The notes under the pieces were generated by a model that made no database searches, had not been told where the DNA came from, and saw only the letters and a list, made by a program, of their open reading frames with translations. From positions 5,208,001-5,272,000 of the forward strand of contig NZ_CP066218.1 of assembly GCF_016313185.1 (NCBI RefSeq): 64,000 nucleotides of DNA, given 5' to 3'. Made by a program: the position numbers and the translations under genes. Below are positions 1 to 9,487 of the stretch, one piece after another (within the stretch, counting starts at the first letter, position 1; every line of letters begins with the position of its first letter). This stretch comes from Mycolicibacterium baixiangningiae. Lineage in GTDB: Bacteria > Actinomycetota > Actinomycetes > Mycobacteriales > Mycobacteriaceae.

Positions 1-599
1 GCGACAACATGGCCACCGACCTGCTGATCGGCCGGCTCGGACCGGGTGCGGTGGAGCGCGCGCTGGTCGCGGCCGGCCACCACGATCCCGCCAGCATGAC
101 GCCGTTCCCGACCATGCACGAACTGTTCTCGGTCGGCTGGGGCGAGCCGGATCTGCGCGAACAGTGGAAGCAGGCCGACCGGCAGGGCCGCGCTGCGCTC
201 CTCCAGCAGGCCGATACGCGTCCCTACGAGCCCGACCCCACCCGCACGCACACCCCGGCCTCCGGGTACGGCGCCGAGTGGTACGGCAGCGCCTCGGACA
301 TCTGTCGCGTGCACGCCGCGCTGCAGGACGCGGCCGTCGGCGAAGCGGCACCGGTCAAGGACATCCTCTCCGCCATCCCCGGGGTGGAGTTGGACCGCGC
401 GAAGTGGCCGTACATCGGCGCGAAGGGCGGCAACCTGCCCGGCGATCTGACGTTCAGCTGGTACGCCGTCGACCACACCGGTCAGGCGTGGGTGGTCAGC
501 TTCCAGCTCAACTGGCCGCGATACCAGAGCCGGACGGCGGCCAGCTGGCTGCTGGCGATCGTGGGCCAGACGTTCGCGATGGTGCCGGTCGCCGATTAG
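1..599 (+). CDS. lpqF: LpqF-like serine hydrolase (class A beta-lactamase fold), 3' part
   Basis: This gene enters from the left edge. The first in-frame residues read (S)DNMATDLLIGRLG, which is the SDN loop of class A beta-lactamase-like proteins; the Ser codon is cut by the window edge. About 200 residues remain. Further on, AKGGNLPG followed by a beta-strand region occupies the place of the KTG motif, with KGG in place of KTG. In M. tuberculosis the lipoprotein LpqF (Rv3593) lies just before clpC1, so order supports the name. The lipobox and the SxxK serine would be upstream and cannot be checked. Its TAG stop overlaps the stop of the convergent phosphatase gene by 4 bp. The true substrate of this family is not known to me; esterase-type activity is an inference. 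Confidence 0.75.
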   Translation, partial: DNMATDLLIGRLGPGAVERALVAAGHHDPASMTPFPTMHELFSVGWGEPDLREQWKQADRQGRAALLQQADTRPYEPDPTRTHTPASGYGAEWYGSASDICRVHAALQDAAVGEAAPVKDILSAIPGVELDRAKWPYIGAKGGNLPGDLTFSWYAVDHTGQAWVVSFQLNWPRYQSRTAASWLLAIVGQTFAMVPVAD

Positions 600-1147
600 A
601 GCGCCGAGCGCAGCGTCCAGGCGTGCCCGCGGAAGTGCAGCACGGTCCGGCTGACCGGCGCGACATCGATCCGCCAGAACGATCTCGCCGGTGCGTCGAG
701 CGCCACCAGGATGGCCGCGCGGACGACGGCCGGATGCGTGACGGCGACCAGCCTCCCGCGCCGGTTGGCCAGCGAGTCCATCCACCGTCGCACCCGGTCG
801 ATCACGTCGACCACCGATTCCCCGCCGTGCGGCGCCTGGACGGGATCGGTGAGCCAGATGGCCAGCTCCGCCGGACGAACACCGCCCAGCACGTCACCGC
901 GCCACCGACCACAGTCCAGATCGGCCAGCAGCGGTTCTACGGCGGCGTGCAGGCCGAGTAGTTCGGCCGTCTGCCTGGTCCGTTTCTCCGGTCCGCAGCA
1001 GGCGGCGTCGGTGGGCCCCAACTCGACGCAGGCGTCGGCCTGGCGATGGCCCTGCGCATTGAGTGGCTCGTCGGTGGGGAATCGTCCGGCTGACACGGCG
1101 TCGGTCATGGCGTGCGACACCAGCGTCAGCCGGACGACCTCGCTCAC
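596..1147 (-). CDS. histidine phosphatase superfamily protein, degenerate RHG motif
   Basis: A 183-residue protein of the histidine phosphatase (phosphoglycerate mutase-like) superfamily. The N-terminal strand reads LTLVSHAMTD where active members have RHG, so the catalytic His is kept but the flanking Arg and Gly are Ser and Ala. The late second His is present in VAVTHPAVVRAA, and the mid-protein acidic segment DLDCGRW is as expected. The GTG start overlaps the cbtA stop by 4 bp (GTGA), so it is the third gene of a cobalamin-riboswitch unit. That context suggests a CobC-like role on a cobalamin intermediate, which is inference from neighbours. The altered RHG may mean weak or changed activity. 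Confidence 0.8.
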   Translation of the reverse strand: MSEVVRLTLVSHAMTDAVSAGRFPTDEPLNAQGHRQADACVELGPTDAACCGPEKRTRQTAELLGLHAAVEPLLADLDCGRWRGDVLGGVRPAELAIWLTDPVQAPHGGESVVDVIDRVRRWMDSLANRRGRLVAVTHPAVVRAAILVALDAPARSFWRIDVAPVSRTVLHFRGHAWTLRSAL

Positions 1148-1938
1148 GCCCGCAGCACGTCGCGGCGGCCGTCGAGCAGACGCGACGCCAGCGGTGCGAA
1201 CACGCACGCGAGCGTCGCCCACATCACCACCTGGGTGCCCAGCGAGTACAGCCGGAAGTCGTAGAGGACGTCGGCCGGGAAACCCTCGTAGACGATGACG
1301 CCGGCGTCGTCCCGCAGCGGGCCGGGGGTCTCGTCGACGGCGGGCAGGATGAGCATCAGCACCGTGCAGGCCAGCACGTAGCCGCCCGCACCTGCCAGCG
1401 TGGCGTTCCAGCCGCCGAGCCGGTCTCTGAGCCGGCGCCCCAGATAGACGGCGCCGACGAGCAGTGCGGCCGACAGCACGACCATCAGCAGGTACAGCAG
1501 GGTTCGCTGCCGCAGGGTTTCGTCGAGGCTCAGTGCGGGCGGGCTCGCCGGGTACTTCAGCGACGGCACGACGTAGAGGCTCAACAGCATTCCGCCGGCC
1601 ACGTAGAGCGACAGCATGCGAGCCGAGACGTTGCCGACCCGGCCGTAGGCGACGGTGAACACGATGGCGAACAACGCCCCCATCGCGACGCTGAACGCGA
1701 GCACCCCGAAGCCCATGCCGATGTTGGCCTGCACGGCGCGCGAGAACCCCCCGCCGTCCTCGCCGTGGGTGTGTCCCGCGCCGGCATGTTCGATGGCCGC
1801 GTGCGCGGCGCCGACGCCGTCCTCGTAAGCGATCGCCAACTCGATGACGGGTTCGACGAAGATCCGCGCGAAGACGAACGTGACCACGGCAGCGACGGCG
1901 CCGGCCAGGAGGCCGCGCCCGATGATCTGCTTCTCCAT
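1144..1938 (-). CDS. cbtA: CbtA family cobalt transporter subunit
   Basis: A 264-residue polytopic membrane protein. It begins MEKQIIGRGLLAGAVAAVV, has about five hydrophobic segments, and carries a loop with His and acidic residues (HAGAGHTHGEDGG) between the first and second. This arrangement is typical of CbtA, predicted from comparative genomics to be a cobalt transporter with CbtB. It sits 45 bp after cbtB and its stop overlaps the phosphatase start. The whole unit lies behind a cobalamin riboswitch, which fits cobalt uptake for B12 synthesis. Transport itself is inferred from family assignment. Confidence 0.85.
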   Translation of the reverse strand: MEKQIIGRGLLAGAVAAVVTFVFARIFVEPVIELAIAYEDGVGAAHAAIEHAGAGHTHGEDGGGFSRAVQANIGMGFGVLAFSVAMGALFAIVFTVAYGRVGNVSARMLSLYVAGGMLLSLYVVPSLKYPASPPALSLDETLRQRTLLYLLMVVLSAALLVGAVYLGRRLRDRLGGWNATLAGAGGYVLACTVLMLILPAVDETPGPLRDDAGVIVYEGFPADVLYDFRLYSLGTQVVMWATLACVFAPLASRLLDGRRDVLRA

Positions 1939-1983
1939 TTTTATTTGTCTCTCCTGCCGGCTTGTCTCTTCCGTGCCGGTCGG

Positions 1984-2199
1984 TCAGTGGCAGGGGAAGC
2001 CGAGGAGATGGCGGGCGTCGTGGATGAACTCGTGGACGGCGGTGTTGTCGCCGAACACCGAGGTCGCGCCCTGGTCGAAGCCGAGGAAGTAGAGCGCCAG
2101 CAGCGCGAGGAATGCGGTGGCCGACAGCCAGACCGCCGAACGCGTGGCCGTCAGGTCGACGGCCGGTACCCGGGTCTTGTGTGCTTGCGGTGACGTCAT
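1984..2199 (-). CDS. cbtB: CbtB domain protein, small cobalt transporter subunit
   Basis: A 71-residue protein with one membrane segment (AVWLSATAFLALLALYFL) followed by a C-terminal tail rich in His (VHEFIHDARHLLGFPCH). One TM plus a terminal His/Cys cluster is the hallmark of CbtB, thought to deliver cobalt to CbtA. The ATG at 2199 follows an AAAGGA ribosome binding site at about 2206-2211 and is the first gene behind the cobalamin riboswitch. It is short but clearly coding, judged by motif, RBS and neighbour. Confidence 0.85.
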   Translation of the reverse strand: MTSPQAHKTRVPAVDLTATRSAVWLSATAFLALLALYFLGFDQGATSVFGDNTAVHEFIHDARHLLGFPCH

Positions 2200-2212
2200 C
2201 GGGGGTCCTTTC

Positions 2213-2316
2213 CGGGATTTCGCGTCCCGTGTGGGGTGAGCAGGGGTCGGGTCTGACTCTCACAGTGGCGCGACCGTTCTGGATTCTCACCAGATTCCTT
2301 CGCCTGCCGATTACAT
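2213..2316 (-). promoter_or_regulatory. cobalamin riboswitch upstream of cbtB
   Basis: Read on the minus strand, the leader contains the conserved cobalamin aptamer core: GAATCTGGTGAGAATCCAG, then CGGTCGCGCCACTGTGA, then the B12-box-like AGTCAGACCCG. A small hairpin (CGGGA/TCCCG, 2213-2229) lies right before the cbtB ribosome binding site, where the kissing-loop hairpin of this class usually sits, so control is probably at translation initiation. Outer limits are approximate. Confidence 0.85.
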
Positions 2317-2321
2317 CGCAC

Positions 2322-2327
2322 ATCCTA
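2322..2327 (-). promoter_or_regulatory. possible -10 box for the cbtBA operon
   Basis: TAGGAT on the minus strand lies just upstream of the riboswitch and would place the transcript start near 2315. No convincing -35 is seen. Confidence 0.3.
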
Positions 2328-2379
2328 AGCACTGCGCGCAGGAATCGCGCCGTCACCCTGGAACCGACGTTGAACAGCG

Positions 2380-2411
2380 AAACGGGCGGCCACCCGAAGG
2401 TGACCGCCCGT
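2380..2411 (-). terminator. intrinsic terminator of clpC1
   Basis: Downstream of the clpC1 stop the minus strand forms a hairpin with arms ACGGGCGGTCA and TGGCCGCCCGT around an 8-9 base loop, followed by TTTCG. It separates clpC1 from the riboswitch promoter of cbtB. Confidence 0.7.
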
Positions 2412-2424
2412 CTGCGATTCGTCG

Positions 2425-4950
2425 TTACTCGGCCGCGCCGGCCTGGGCCAGATCCGGCTCAGCAGGTTCGGTGCGCTTCGGCCCACCCGAGAAGGTGAAC
2501 TTGGCGTCCTCGCCAGCGCCTTCGCCGTCCCAGTTCTCGACGTCGACGGTGATCAGCTGACCGGGTCCGATCTCGTCGAACAGGATCTTCTCCGACAGCT
2601 GGTCCTCGATCTCGCGCTGGATCGTGCGACGCAGTGGCCGCGCACCGAGCACGGGATCGAAGCCGCGCTTGGCCAACAGCGACTTGGCCCGGTCCGTCAG
2701 CTCCATCACCATGTCCTTTGCCCGCAGCTGGTTGCCGACCCGGCCGATCATCAGGTCGACCATCTGGATGATCTCGTCCTGCGTCAGCTGGTGGAACACG
2801 ATGATGTCGTCGATACGGTTCAGGAACTCCGGGCGGAAGTGTTTCTTCAGCTCGTCGTTGACCTTCTGCTTCATCCGCTCGTAGTTGTTCTCGCCGCCAC
2901 CCTGGGTGAAGCCGAGCCCGACCGCCTTGCTGATGTCGCTGGTACCGAGGTTCGAGGTGAAGATCAGCACGGTGTTCTTGAAGTCGACCGTGCGGCCCTG
3001 ACCGTCGGTGAGCCGGCCGTCCTCGAGGACCTGCAACAGGCTGTTGTAGATCTCCTGGTGGGCCTTCTCGATCTCGTCGAACAGCACGACACTGAACGGC
3101 TTGCGACGCACTTTCTCGGTGAGCTGGCCGCCCTCCTCGTAGCCGACGTAGCCCGGAGGGGCACCGAACAGCCGCGAGGCGGTGAAGCGGTCGTGGAACT
3201 CGCCCATGTCGATCTGGATCAGCGCGTCGTCGTCGCCGAACAAGAAGTTCGCCAGCGCCTTGGACAGCTCGGTCTTCCCGACACCGGACGGGCCGGCGAA
3301 GATGAACGAGCCCGACGGACGCTTGGGGTCCTTCAGTCCGGCGCGGGTGCGGCGGATCGCCTTCGACACCGCACGGACCGCATCTTCCTGACCGATGATC
3401 CGCTTGTGCAGCTCGTCCTCCATGCGGAGCAGACGCGTGGTCTCCTCCTCGGTCAGCTTGAACACGGGGATGCCGGTCCAGTTGCCGAGCACCTCGGCGA
3501 TCTGCTCATCGTCGACCTCGGCCACGACGTCGAGATCGCCTGAGCGCCACTGCTTCTCCCGCTCAGCGCGCTGGGCGACCAGCTGCTTCTCGCGGTCGCG
3601 CAGGTTGGCGGCCTTCTCGAAGTCCTGGGCGTCGATCGCCGACTCCTTCTCCCGGCGCGCGTCGGCGATCTTCTCGTCGAACTCGCGCAGGTCTGGCGGA
3701 GCGGTCATCCGGCGGATGCGCATGCGGGCGCCGGCTTCGTCGATCAGGTCGATCGCCTTGTCCGGCAGGAACCGGTCGTTGATGTAGCGGTCGGCGAGTG
3801 TCGCGGCGGCCACCATCGCGCTGTCGGTGATCGAGACGCGGTGGTGCGCCTCGTACCGGTCGCGTAGACCCTTGAGGATCTCGATGGTGTGCTCGACGGT
3901 CGGCTCCCCGACCTGAACCGGCTGGAAGCGGCGCTCCAGGGCGGCGTCCTTCTCGATGTACTTGCGGTACTCGTCGAGGGTGGTGGCACCGATGGTCTGC
4001 AGCTCACCGCGGGCCAGCTTCGGCTTGAGGATGCTGGCGGCGTCGATCGCACCCTCGGCGGCACCCGCGCCGACGAGCGTGTGCAGCTCGTCGATGAACA
4101 GGATGATGTCGCCGCGGGTGTTGATCTCCTTGAGGACCTTCTTGAGGCGTTCCTCGAAGTCACCGCGGTAGCGGCTGCCGGCGACCAGCGAACCGAGGTC
4201 GAGGGTGTAGAGCTGCTTGTCCTTGAGCGTCTCGGGAACCTCGCCGTGGACGATCGCCTGTGCGAGGCCCTCGACGACAGCGGTCTTGCCGACGCCGGGC
4301 TCGCCGATCAGCACCGGGTTGTTCTTGGTGCGGCGGCTCAACACCTGCATGACCCGCTCGATTTCCTTCTCGCGGCCGATGACGGGGTCGAGCTTGCCCT
4401 CCATCGCGGCGGCGGTGAGGTTGCGACCGAACTGGTCGAGCACCAGGGAGGTGGACGGGTTGCCGGACTCGCCACCGCGGCCGCCGGTACCGGCTTCCGC
4501 GGATTCCTTGCCCTGGTAGCCGCTCAGCAGCTGGATGACCTGCTGGCGCACACGCGTCAGTTCGGCGCCGAGCTTGACCAGAACCTGGGCGGCGACACCC
4601 TCACCCTCGCGGATGAGCCCGAGAAGGATGTGCTCGGTGCCGATGTAGTTGTGGCCGAGCTGCAGCGCTTCGCGCAGGGACAGCTCGAGCACCTTCTTGG
4701 CGCGCGGGGTGAAGGGGATGTGGCCGGACGGCGCCTGCTGGCCCTGGCCGATGATCTCCTCGACCTGGCTGCGCACGCCTTCCAGCGAGATGCCCAGCGA
4801 CTCCAGTGACTTGGCCGCTACGCCCTCACCCTCGTGGATGAGTCCCAGCAGGATGTGCTCGGTGCCGATGTAATTGTGGTTGAGCATCCGGGCTTCTTCT
4901 TGCGCCAGGACGACGACCCTGCGGGCACGGTCGGTAAAACGTTCGAACAT
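2425..4950 (-). CDS. clpC1: ClpC1 AAA+ unfoldase of the Clp protease
   Basis: An 841-residue Hsp100 ATPase that unfolds proteins and feeds them to ClpP1P2 in the cytosol. Two Clp-N repeats occupy about residues 1-150, each with the phrase [17 protein letters not shown]-1 follows with Walker A GEPGVGKT near residue 215, then a UVR-like coiled segment near 425-460 ([15 protein letters not shown]), and AAA-2 with [12 protein letters not shown] near 555. Length and N-terminus ([19 protein letters not shown]) match mycobacterial ClpC1. The Clp-N domain is the known binding site of cyclomarin-type drugs in this family. It has a terminator downstream and a roughly 340 bp leader upstream, so it is probably transcribed alone. 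Confidence 0.97.
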   Translation of the reverse strand: MFERFTDRARRVVVLAQEEARMLNHNYIGTEHILLGLIHEGEGVAAKSLESLGISLEGVRSQVEEIIGQGQQAPSGHIPFTPRAKKVLELSLREALQLGHNYIGTEHILLGLIREGEGVAAQVLVKLGAELTRVRQQVIQLLSGYQGKESAEAGTGGRGGESGNPSTSLVLDQFGRNLTAAAMEGKLDPVIGREKEIERVMQVLSRRTKNNPVLIGEPGVGKTAVVEGLAQAIVHGEVPETLKDKQLYTLDLGSLVAGSRYRGDFEERLKKVLKEINTRGDIILFIDELHTLVGAGAAEGAIDAASILKPKLARGELQTIGATTLDEYRKYIEKDAALERRFQPVQVGEPTVEHTIEILKGLRDRYEAHHRVSITDSAMVAAATLADRYINDRFLPDKAIDLIDEAGARMRIRRMTAPPDLREFDEKIADARREKESAIDAQDFEKAANLRDREKQLVAQRAEREKQWRSGDLDVVAEVDDEQIAEVLGNWTGIPVFKLTEEETTRLLRMEDELHKRIIGQEDAVRAVSKAIRRTRAGLKDPKRPSGSFIFAGPSGVGKTELSKALANFLFGDDDALIQIDMGEFHDRFTASRLFGAPPGYVGYEEGGQLTEKVRRKPFSVVLFDEIEKAHQEIYNSLLQVLEDGRLTDGQGRTVDFKNTVLIFTSNLGTSDISKAVGLGFTQGGGENNYERMKQKVNDELKKHFRPEFLNRIDDIIVFHQLTQDEIIQMVDLMIGRVGNQLRAKDMVMELTDRAKSLLAKRGFDPVLGARPLRRTIQREIEDQLSEKILFDEIGPGQLITVDVENWDGEGAGEDAKFTFSGGPKRTEPAEPDLAQAGAAE

Positions 4951-5254
4951 CGGTGGTTACCTGCTCTCCATCGCATAGGTAGTGCACGTAGTCCGGAGGC
5001 GCCGCTAGTGCTGTTGCCACTGAACTCCAGTACACCTGCCGTCCACTCTATCGGGCGGCTGCACCGGGCGCCGTGGTTGGCGGTCCGTACCGCCTCGGCT
5101 GCCAGGACCCCGGGCGCAGCCTGTGCCGCGCCGTTCGCCCTGTTCCCGCTGCTGACTATGCCAACGCTGCGGTGGGGCGATTCGTTTCCGATGGCGGGCA
5201 TCGTTTGGTTCGCCACCAGCGAAAGCCGGCCCCACCTGGGGATGAGACACGAAT
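4951..5254. other. clpC1 upstream region, no gene seen
   Basis: Between clpC1 and the lsr2 terminator I see no credible gene on either strand. The clpC1 leader carries GGAGAGCAGG a few bases before the ATG, which can act as ribosome binding site. Promoter elements could not be placed with confidence. Confidence 0.5.
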
Positions 5255-5278
5255 GGGCAACACCCGAAGGCGTTGCCC
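5255..5278 (-). terminator. hairpin terminator of lsr2
   Basis: Just past the lsr2 stop the minus strand has GGGCAAC, a short loop and GTTGCCC, followed by ATTCG. It is a strong stem with a weak T tract, common for mycobacterial terminators. Confidence 0.6.
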
Positions 5279-5291
5279 GATTCGCCGGAGT

Positions 5292-5636
5292 TCAGGTGGC
5301 GGCGTGGAAAGCGTCGATGACGTCGGCGGGGATGCGACCGCGGGTCGACACATTGTGTCCATTGCGGCGGGCCCACTCACGGATCGCGGCACTCTGCTCG
5401 CGGTCGATGGCGCCCCGGCCCCTGGTCGGGCCTGTGGTCGCGCGGCCACGGCGACGACCGCCGACGCGCCGTCCGGCGTCGACCCACTGCCTGAGGTCTT
5501 CGCGAAGCTTCTTTGCATTCTTCGTTGAGAGGTCGATCTCGTAGCTGACTCCGTCGAGTCCGAATTCAACCGTTTCATCGGCGGTACCTTCACCGTCGAA
5601 ATCATCGACCAACGTGACGGTGACTTTTTTCGCCAT
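5292..5636 (-). CDS. lsr2: Lsr2 nucleoid-associated H-NS-like silencer
   Basis: A 114-residue protein matching Lsr2 end to end. The N-terminal dimerisation part begins [20 protein letters not shown], followed by a basic linker with RRRGR, and the C-terminal DNA-binding domain carries the AT-hook-like RGR at residues 99-101. Lsr2 binds AT-rich DNA in the minor groove, bridges it and silences horizontally acquired genes. It lies between lysS and clpC1 exactly as in M. tuberculosis. A 114 bp gap to lysS suggests its own promoter, as expected for an abundant protein. Confidence 0.97.
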   Translation of the reverse strand: MAKKVTVTLVDDFDGEGTADETVEFGLDGVSYEIDLSTKNAKKLREDLRQWVDAGRRVGGRRRGRATTGPTRGRGAIDREQSAAIREWARRNGHNVSTRGRIPADVIDAFHAAT

Positions 5637-5750
5637 CAGCTCACACTGACCCTTCTACCTGCGCTTGGTGGATAGTTTTGGCAACCGAATCTCGACTACC
5701 AATGTGCCACACGAACCTACACTATTCAACGACGCCCCAAACACAGGTCT

Positions 5751-7307
5751 TCAGTTGCTGTGACGGCGCACTATCGGGAAGAGAATTGTCTCTCTAATTG
5801 ACAGACCGGTCAAGGCCATCAACAGCCGGTCGATCCCCATTCCGGTGCCGGTCGTCGGCGGCATCCCGTACTCCAATGCGGCGAGGAAATCGTCATCGAG
5901 AACCATTGCCTCGTCGTCACCGGCCGCCGCGGCGCGCGCCTGGGCCTCGAATCGCTCCCGCTGGATTACCGGGTCGATGAGTTCGGAGTAGCCGGTGGCC
6001 AACTCGAACTTGCGGACGTAAAGGTCCCACTTCTCGGTGACGCCCAGAATGCTGCGGTGCGCGCGGGTCAGCGGTGTCGTCTCCAAGGGGAAATCCCGCA
6101 CGAAAGTGGGCGCCCAGAGGTGTTCGCCGACGGTGTGTTCCCACAGTTCTTCGATCAATTTGCCGTGGCCGTAACCGCGGTCACGGGCAATCTCCACGCC
6201 GAGTCGGTCGGCGATCTTCCATAGGTGCTCGACCGGGGTCTGCGGAGTGATCTCTTCGCCCAGCGCCGCGGAGAGTGACGGGTACATTTCGAGCGAGTCC
6301 CACTCACCATCAAGGTCATAGACGGTGCCGTCAGGCAATGGCACCTGGCGGGTACCGATGGCTTCGTCGGCGACTTCCTGAATAAGTTCCCGCGTCACCT
6401 CGGCGGAATCGTTGTAGTCGCCGTAAGCCTGATATGTCTCCAGCATCGCGAATTCCGGCGAATGCGTGGAATCGATGCCTTCGTTTCGGAAGTTGCGATT
6501 CAGCTCGAAGACCTTCTCGAAACCGCCGACCAGCGCGCGCTTGAGGAACAGTTCGGGCGCGATACGCAGGTATAGGTCTACATCGAGCGCATTCGAGTGC
6601 GTGACGAACGGACGGGCGGCGGCGCCACCGGCGAGGGTCTGCAGCATCGGCGTCTCGAGTTCGAGGAATCCGCGCCGCTCGAGCGCGTTGCGGACCGCAC
6701 GCACCACGGCCACCCGCTGGCGGGCGATGGTGCGGGCCTCCGGACGCACGATGAGGTCGACGTAGCGCTGCCGGACCCGTGCCTCTTCGCTCATCTCTTT
6801 GTGCGCGACCGGTAGCGGCCGCAACGCCTTGGAGATGATTTGCCAGGAATCCGCGAGCACAGAGAGCTCGCCGCGGCGCGAACTGATGACCTGCCCGTGC
6901 ACGAAGACGATGTCACCCAGGTCGACGTCGGCCTTCCAGCTGTCGAGCGACTCCTGGCCCACCTCCGCGAGGCTGATCATGGCCTGCAGCTGGGTACCGT
7001 CGCCCTCCTGCAGGGTGGCGAAACACAGCTTGCCCGAGTTGCGGGCGAACACCACGCGGCCGGCGACGCCGACGATCTCGCCGGTCTGGGTGTCGATCGG
7101 CAGTTCGGGAAATGCGGCACGCAATTCGGCGAGGGTGTGCGTGCGGGCGACTTCCACCGGATAGGGGTCGCGACCCTCGGCCAGCAGGCGTTCCCGCTTG
7201 GCCTGACGAATGCGGAACTGCTCGGGGATGTCAGGGTCGTTCTCGGGCGCATTGTCGTCGGGCGCGTTGTTCTCGGGCGCATTGTCGTCGCCGGCGGTCG
7301 GTGTCAC
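5751..7307 (-). CDS. lysS: lysyl-tRNA synthetase, class II
   Basis: A 518-residue class II aminoacyl-tRNA synthetase that charges tRNA-Lys. The OB-fold anticodon-binding domain spans about 55-170 ([20 protein letters not shown]). The catalytic domain shows motif 1 around [10 protein letters not shown], motif 2 [16 protein letters not shown] and motif 3 [11 protein letters not shown]. The C-terminus [13 protein letters not shown] is typical. The GTG start at 7307 gives an N-terminal tail of repeated Asn-Ala-Pro-Glu/Asp residues (about 7-26) before the conserved PEQFRIR; this tail is not part of the fold and an internal start is possible, though the upstream GTG fits the coding pattern. Confidence 0.95.
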   Translation of the reverse strand: MTPTAGDDNAPENNAPDDNAPENDPDIPEQFRIRQAKRERLLAEGRDPYPVEVARTHTLAELRAAFPELPIDTQTGEIVGVAGRVVFARNSGKLCFATLQEGDGTQLQAMISLAEVGQESLDSWKADVDLGDIVFVHGQVISSRRGELSVLADSWQIISKALRPLPVAHKEMSEEARVRQRYVDLIVRPEARTIARQRVAVVRAVRNALERRGFLELETPMLQTLAGGAAARPFVTHSNALDVDLYLRIAPELFLKRALVGGFEKVFELNRNFRNEGIDSTHSPEFAMLETYQAYGDYNDSAEVTRELIQEVADEAIGTRQVPLPDGTVYDLDGEWDSLEMYPSLSAALGEEITPQTPVEHLWKIADRLGVEIARDRGYGHGKLIEELWEHTVGEHLWAPTFVRDFPLETTPLTRAHRSILGVTEKWDLYVRKFELATGYSELIDPVIQRERFEAQARAAAAGDDEAMVLDDDFLAALEYGMPPTTGTGMGIDRLLMALTGLSIRETILFPIVRRHSN

Positions 7308-7399
7308 GGGGTGCCAGCTTAACGCTGCAGTAGCGGCTCCTTCACACGCCGCGACCGCCCTACCCGATCGATGGCAACCGCGACGCCTTTAATGAACGG

Positions 7400-8647
7400 A
7401 TGCCCAGCCTCATCGACCACGCCGCCGTCGCGGCGCTGGCGAACCAACCACTCGACTGGCGGTTCAAGGGGCTGCCCGCCGAATGGTGGGGCGCCACGCC
7501 CGCGCAGATCCGCGGGCGGGCGCCCGACTTGTTCTCCTCCGGGATGGTCGGTCCGGTGTGCGTGCTGCACGCGTCGGCGCTGACCCACAACCTGGTCACG
7601 ATGGCGCGCTGGTGTCGCAGGCGCGGTGTCGACCTGGCCCCGCACGCGAAGACGCACATGGCTCCTGCGCTGCTGGCCCGCCAGCTCGACGCGGGCGCCA
7701 TCGCCGCCACCGCCGCGACCGTCAGCCAGGTTCGTGTCCTGCGCGCCTTCGGGGTCGGCAGCGTCCTGCTGGCCAACGAGGTCGTCGACCCGGCGGGACT
7801 GGCCTGGCTGGCGCGCGAGATGGCCGCCGACCCGGACTTCCGGGTGGTCTGCTGGGTGGATTCGGTGCGCGGCGTCGAGCTGATGTCGACCGCGCTGACC
7901 GGGTCCGCGCGCCCGCTCGACGTGTGCGTGGAGGTCGGGATGGCCGGCGGCCGCACCGGATGCCGAACGGCCGCCGAGGTCGATGCGGTCGCCCGGGCGG
8001 TGACCGCCTCCGCTCAGCTCCGCCTGGTCGGGGTCGCGGGGTACGAGGCGGCGCGCGGACACGACGTGACGGCGGAGGCGCTGGCCGTGGTGACCGGCTA
8101 CCTGACGGAGATGCGCGACGCGGTCGTGCGGCTGGCGGATGTCTTCGAGACCGAGGAGGTGCTGGTCACCGCGGGCGGCAGCACATACTTCGACCTGGTC
8201 GCCGACGTGCTGACCGGAGGGTGGCCCGCGGGGTCGACGGTGCGCACGGTCCTGCGCAGCGGTTGTTACCTCACCCACGACGACGGGCTCTACGACCGGA
8301 CGTCACCGCTGCGCGATGCCGGAACCAGTGGCCTCACCGCGGCGATGAGCGTGTGGGCCCAGGTCGTCTCACGCCCGGAGGACGGCCTGGCAGTGCTCGG
8401 GATGGGACGCCGCGACGTTTCGTTCGACCAGGGGCTTCCGGTGCCCAAGACGCTGCGCGAGGCCCACATCACCAAGCTCAACGACCAGCACGCCTACCTG
8501 CAGCTCGGCGCCTCCGATCACGTGCAGGTGGGCGACTGGCTTCGGTTCGGCGTCTCGCACCCCTGCACGACGTTCGACAAGTGGCCGCTGATCCCGGTGC
8601 TCGACGATGACAACCGGGTGGTCGACCTGGTCCGCACGTACTTCTAG
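7400..8647 (+). CDS. D-serine deaminase / D-threonine aldolase-like fold-type III PLP enzyme
   Basis: A 415-residue enzyme with an alanine-racemase-like TIM barrel and a C-terminal D-serine dehydratase-like domain. The PLP lysine is K84 in the phrase LAPHAKTHM. The C-terminal SHPCTTFDKW (H387, C389) matches the metal-binding His/Cys pair of eukaryotic-type D-serine dehydratases and D-threonine aldolases. The reaction is therefore likely metal- and PLP-dependent cleavage or deamination of a D-hydroxy amino acid in the cytosol; which substrate cannot be told. It is the only plus-strand gene in a minus-strand block, divergent from lysS and tail-to-tail with coaX (adjacent stops), so it looks like an insertion in the conserved order. 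Confidence 0.85.
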   Translation: MPSLIDHAAVAALANQPLDWRFKGLPAEWWGATPAQIRGRAPDLFSSGMVGPVCVLHASALTHNLVTMARWCRRRGVDLAPHAKTHMAPALLARQLDAGAIAATAATVSQVRVLRAFGVGSVLLANEVVDPAGLAWLAREMAADPDFRVVCWVDSVRGVELMSTALTGSARPLDVCVEVGMAGGRTGCRTAAEVDAVARAVTASAQLRLVGVAGYEAARGHDVTAEALAVVTGYLTEMRDAVVRLADVFETEEVLVTAGGSTYFDLVADVLTGGWPAGSTVRTVLRSGCYLTHDDGLYDRTSPLRDAGTSGLTAAMSVWAQVVSRPEDGLAVLGMGRRDVSFDQGLPVPKTLREAHITKLNDQHAYLQLGASDHVQVGDWLRFGVSHPCTTFDKWPLIPVLDDDNRVVDLVRTYF

Positions 8648-9463
8648 CTAACGCGCCGGCTTGAGGCGACCGCGCTGGCTGTCGCGGTTGCGTTCGTACA
8701 CCAGGCGCAACCCGTCGAGGGTGAGGTGGCGGTCGTAGTGCGCGACGGTGTGCACGTCGGGAAGCACCAGCGGTGCGGTGTGGCCGGTCGCGACCACCGC
8801 GACGTCGGTACCGGAGAACCCCTCGACGTCGTGGCGGATGCGGTTGACCAGGCCGTCGACCAGACCGGCGAACCCGAACACCGCACCCGACTGCATGCAC
8901 TCGACGGTGTTCTTCCCGATCACCGACCGCGGCCGGGTCAGCTCGACGCGGCGAAGCGCCGCCGAACGGGCCGCCGCGGCGTCCGACGACACCTGGACGC
9001 CCGGGGCGATCGCGCCGCCGAGGAACTCCCCCTTGGCCGAGACGACGTCGACGCAGATCGACGAGCCGAAGTCGACCACGATGGCCGCGCTGCCGAACCG
9101 GTGATAGGCCGCGAGACAGTTGACGATTCGATCCGCCCCGACCTCTTTGGGGTTGTCGACCAGCAGCGGAATGCCCGTCCGCACCCCCGGTTCGATCAAC
9201 ACGTGCGGCACCGACGGCCAGTACTGCTCGAGCATCAGACGGACCTCGTGCAGTACCGAGGGCACCGTGGACAGGCCGGCGGCGCCGGTGAGGCGCTCGG
9301 AGTCCTCACCGATGAGACCGTCGATGGTCAGCGCGAGTTCGTCGGCGGTCGCCTCGGCTTCGGTGCGGATCCGCCACTGCTGCACCACTTTCGCGTGGTC
9401 GCCCGATCCGGAGATCAGCCCGACGGTGGTGTGGGTGTTACGGACGTCGATGGTGAGCAGCAC
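8648..9463 (-). CDS. coaX: type III pantothenate kinase
   Basis: A 271-residue acetate-kinase-superfamily enzyme that makes 4'-phosphopantothenate, the first step of CoA synthesis. The start [16 protein letters not shown] holds the phosphate-binding D-x-x-N-T, followed by [15 protein letters not shown] and the catalytic-region [26 protein letters not shown] split across the middle. The GTG at 9463 lies 24 bp after the stop of the panD remnant. In mycobacteria CoaX coexists with type I CoaA, and its contribution is debated. Confidence 0.93.
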   Translation of the reverse strand: MLLTIDVRNTHTTVGLISGSGDHAKVVQQWRIRTEAEATADELALTIDGLIGEDSERLTGAAGLSTVPSVLHEVRLMLEQYWPSVPHVLIEPGVRTGIPLLVDNPKEVGADRIVNCLAAYHRFGSAAIVVDFGSSICVDVVSAKGEFLGGAIAPGVQVSSDAAAARSAALRRVELTRPRSVIGKNTVECMQSGAVFGFAGLVDGLVNRIRHDVEGFSGTDVAVVATGHTAPLVLPDVHTVAHYDRHLTLDGLRLVYERNRDSQRGRLKPAR

Positions 9464-9487
9464 GGCGCTACCGCGTCATCTCTCGGG

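Noticed and set aside
52..478. Several overlapping frames in both strands across lpqF
   Set aside because: The SDN-containing frame explains the region; others show no start, RBS or family.
5751..7307. Asn-Ala-Pro repeat at the LysS N-terminus as a functional domain
   Set aside because: It is a short low-complexity tail before the conserved PEQFRIR start and could even lie outside the real protein.
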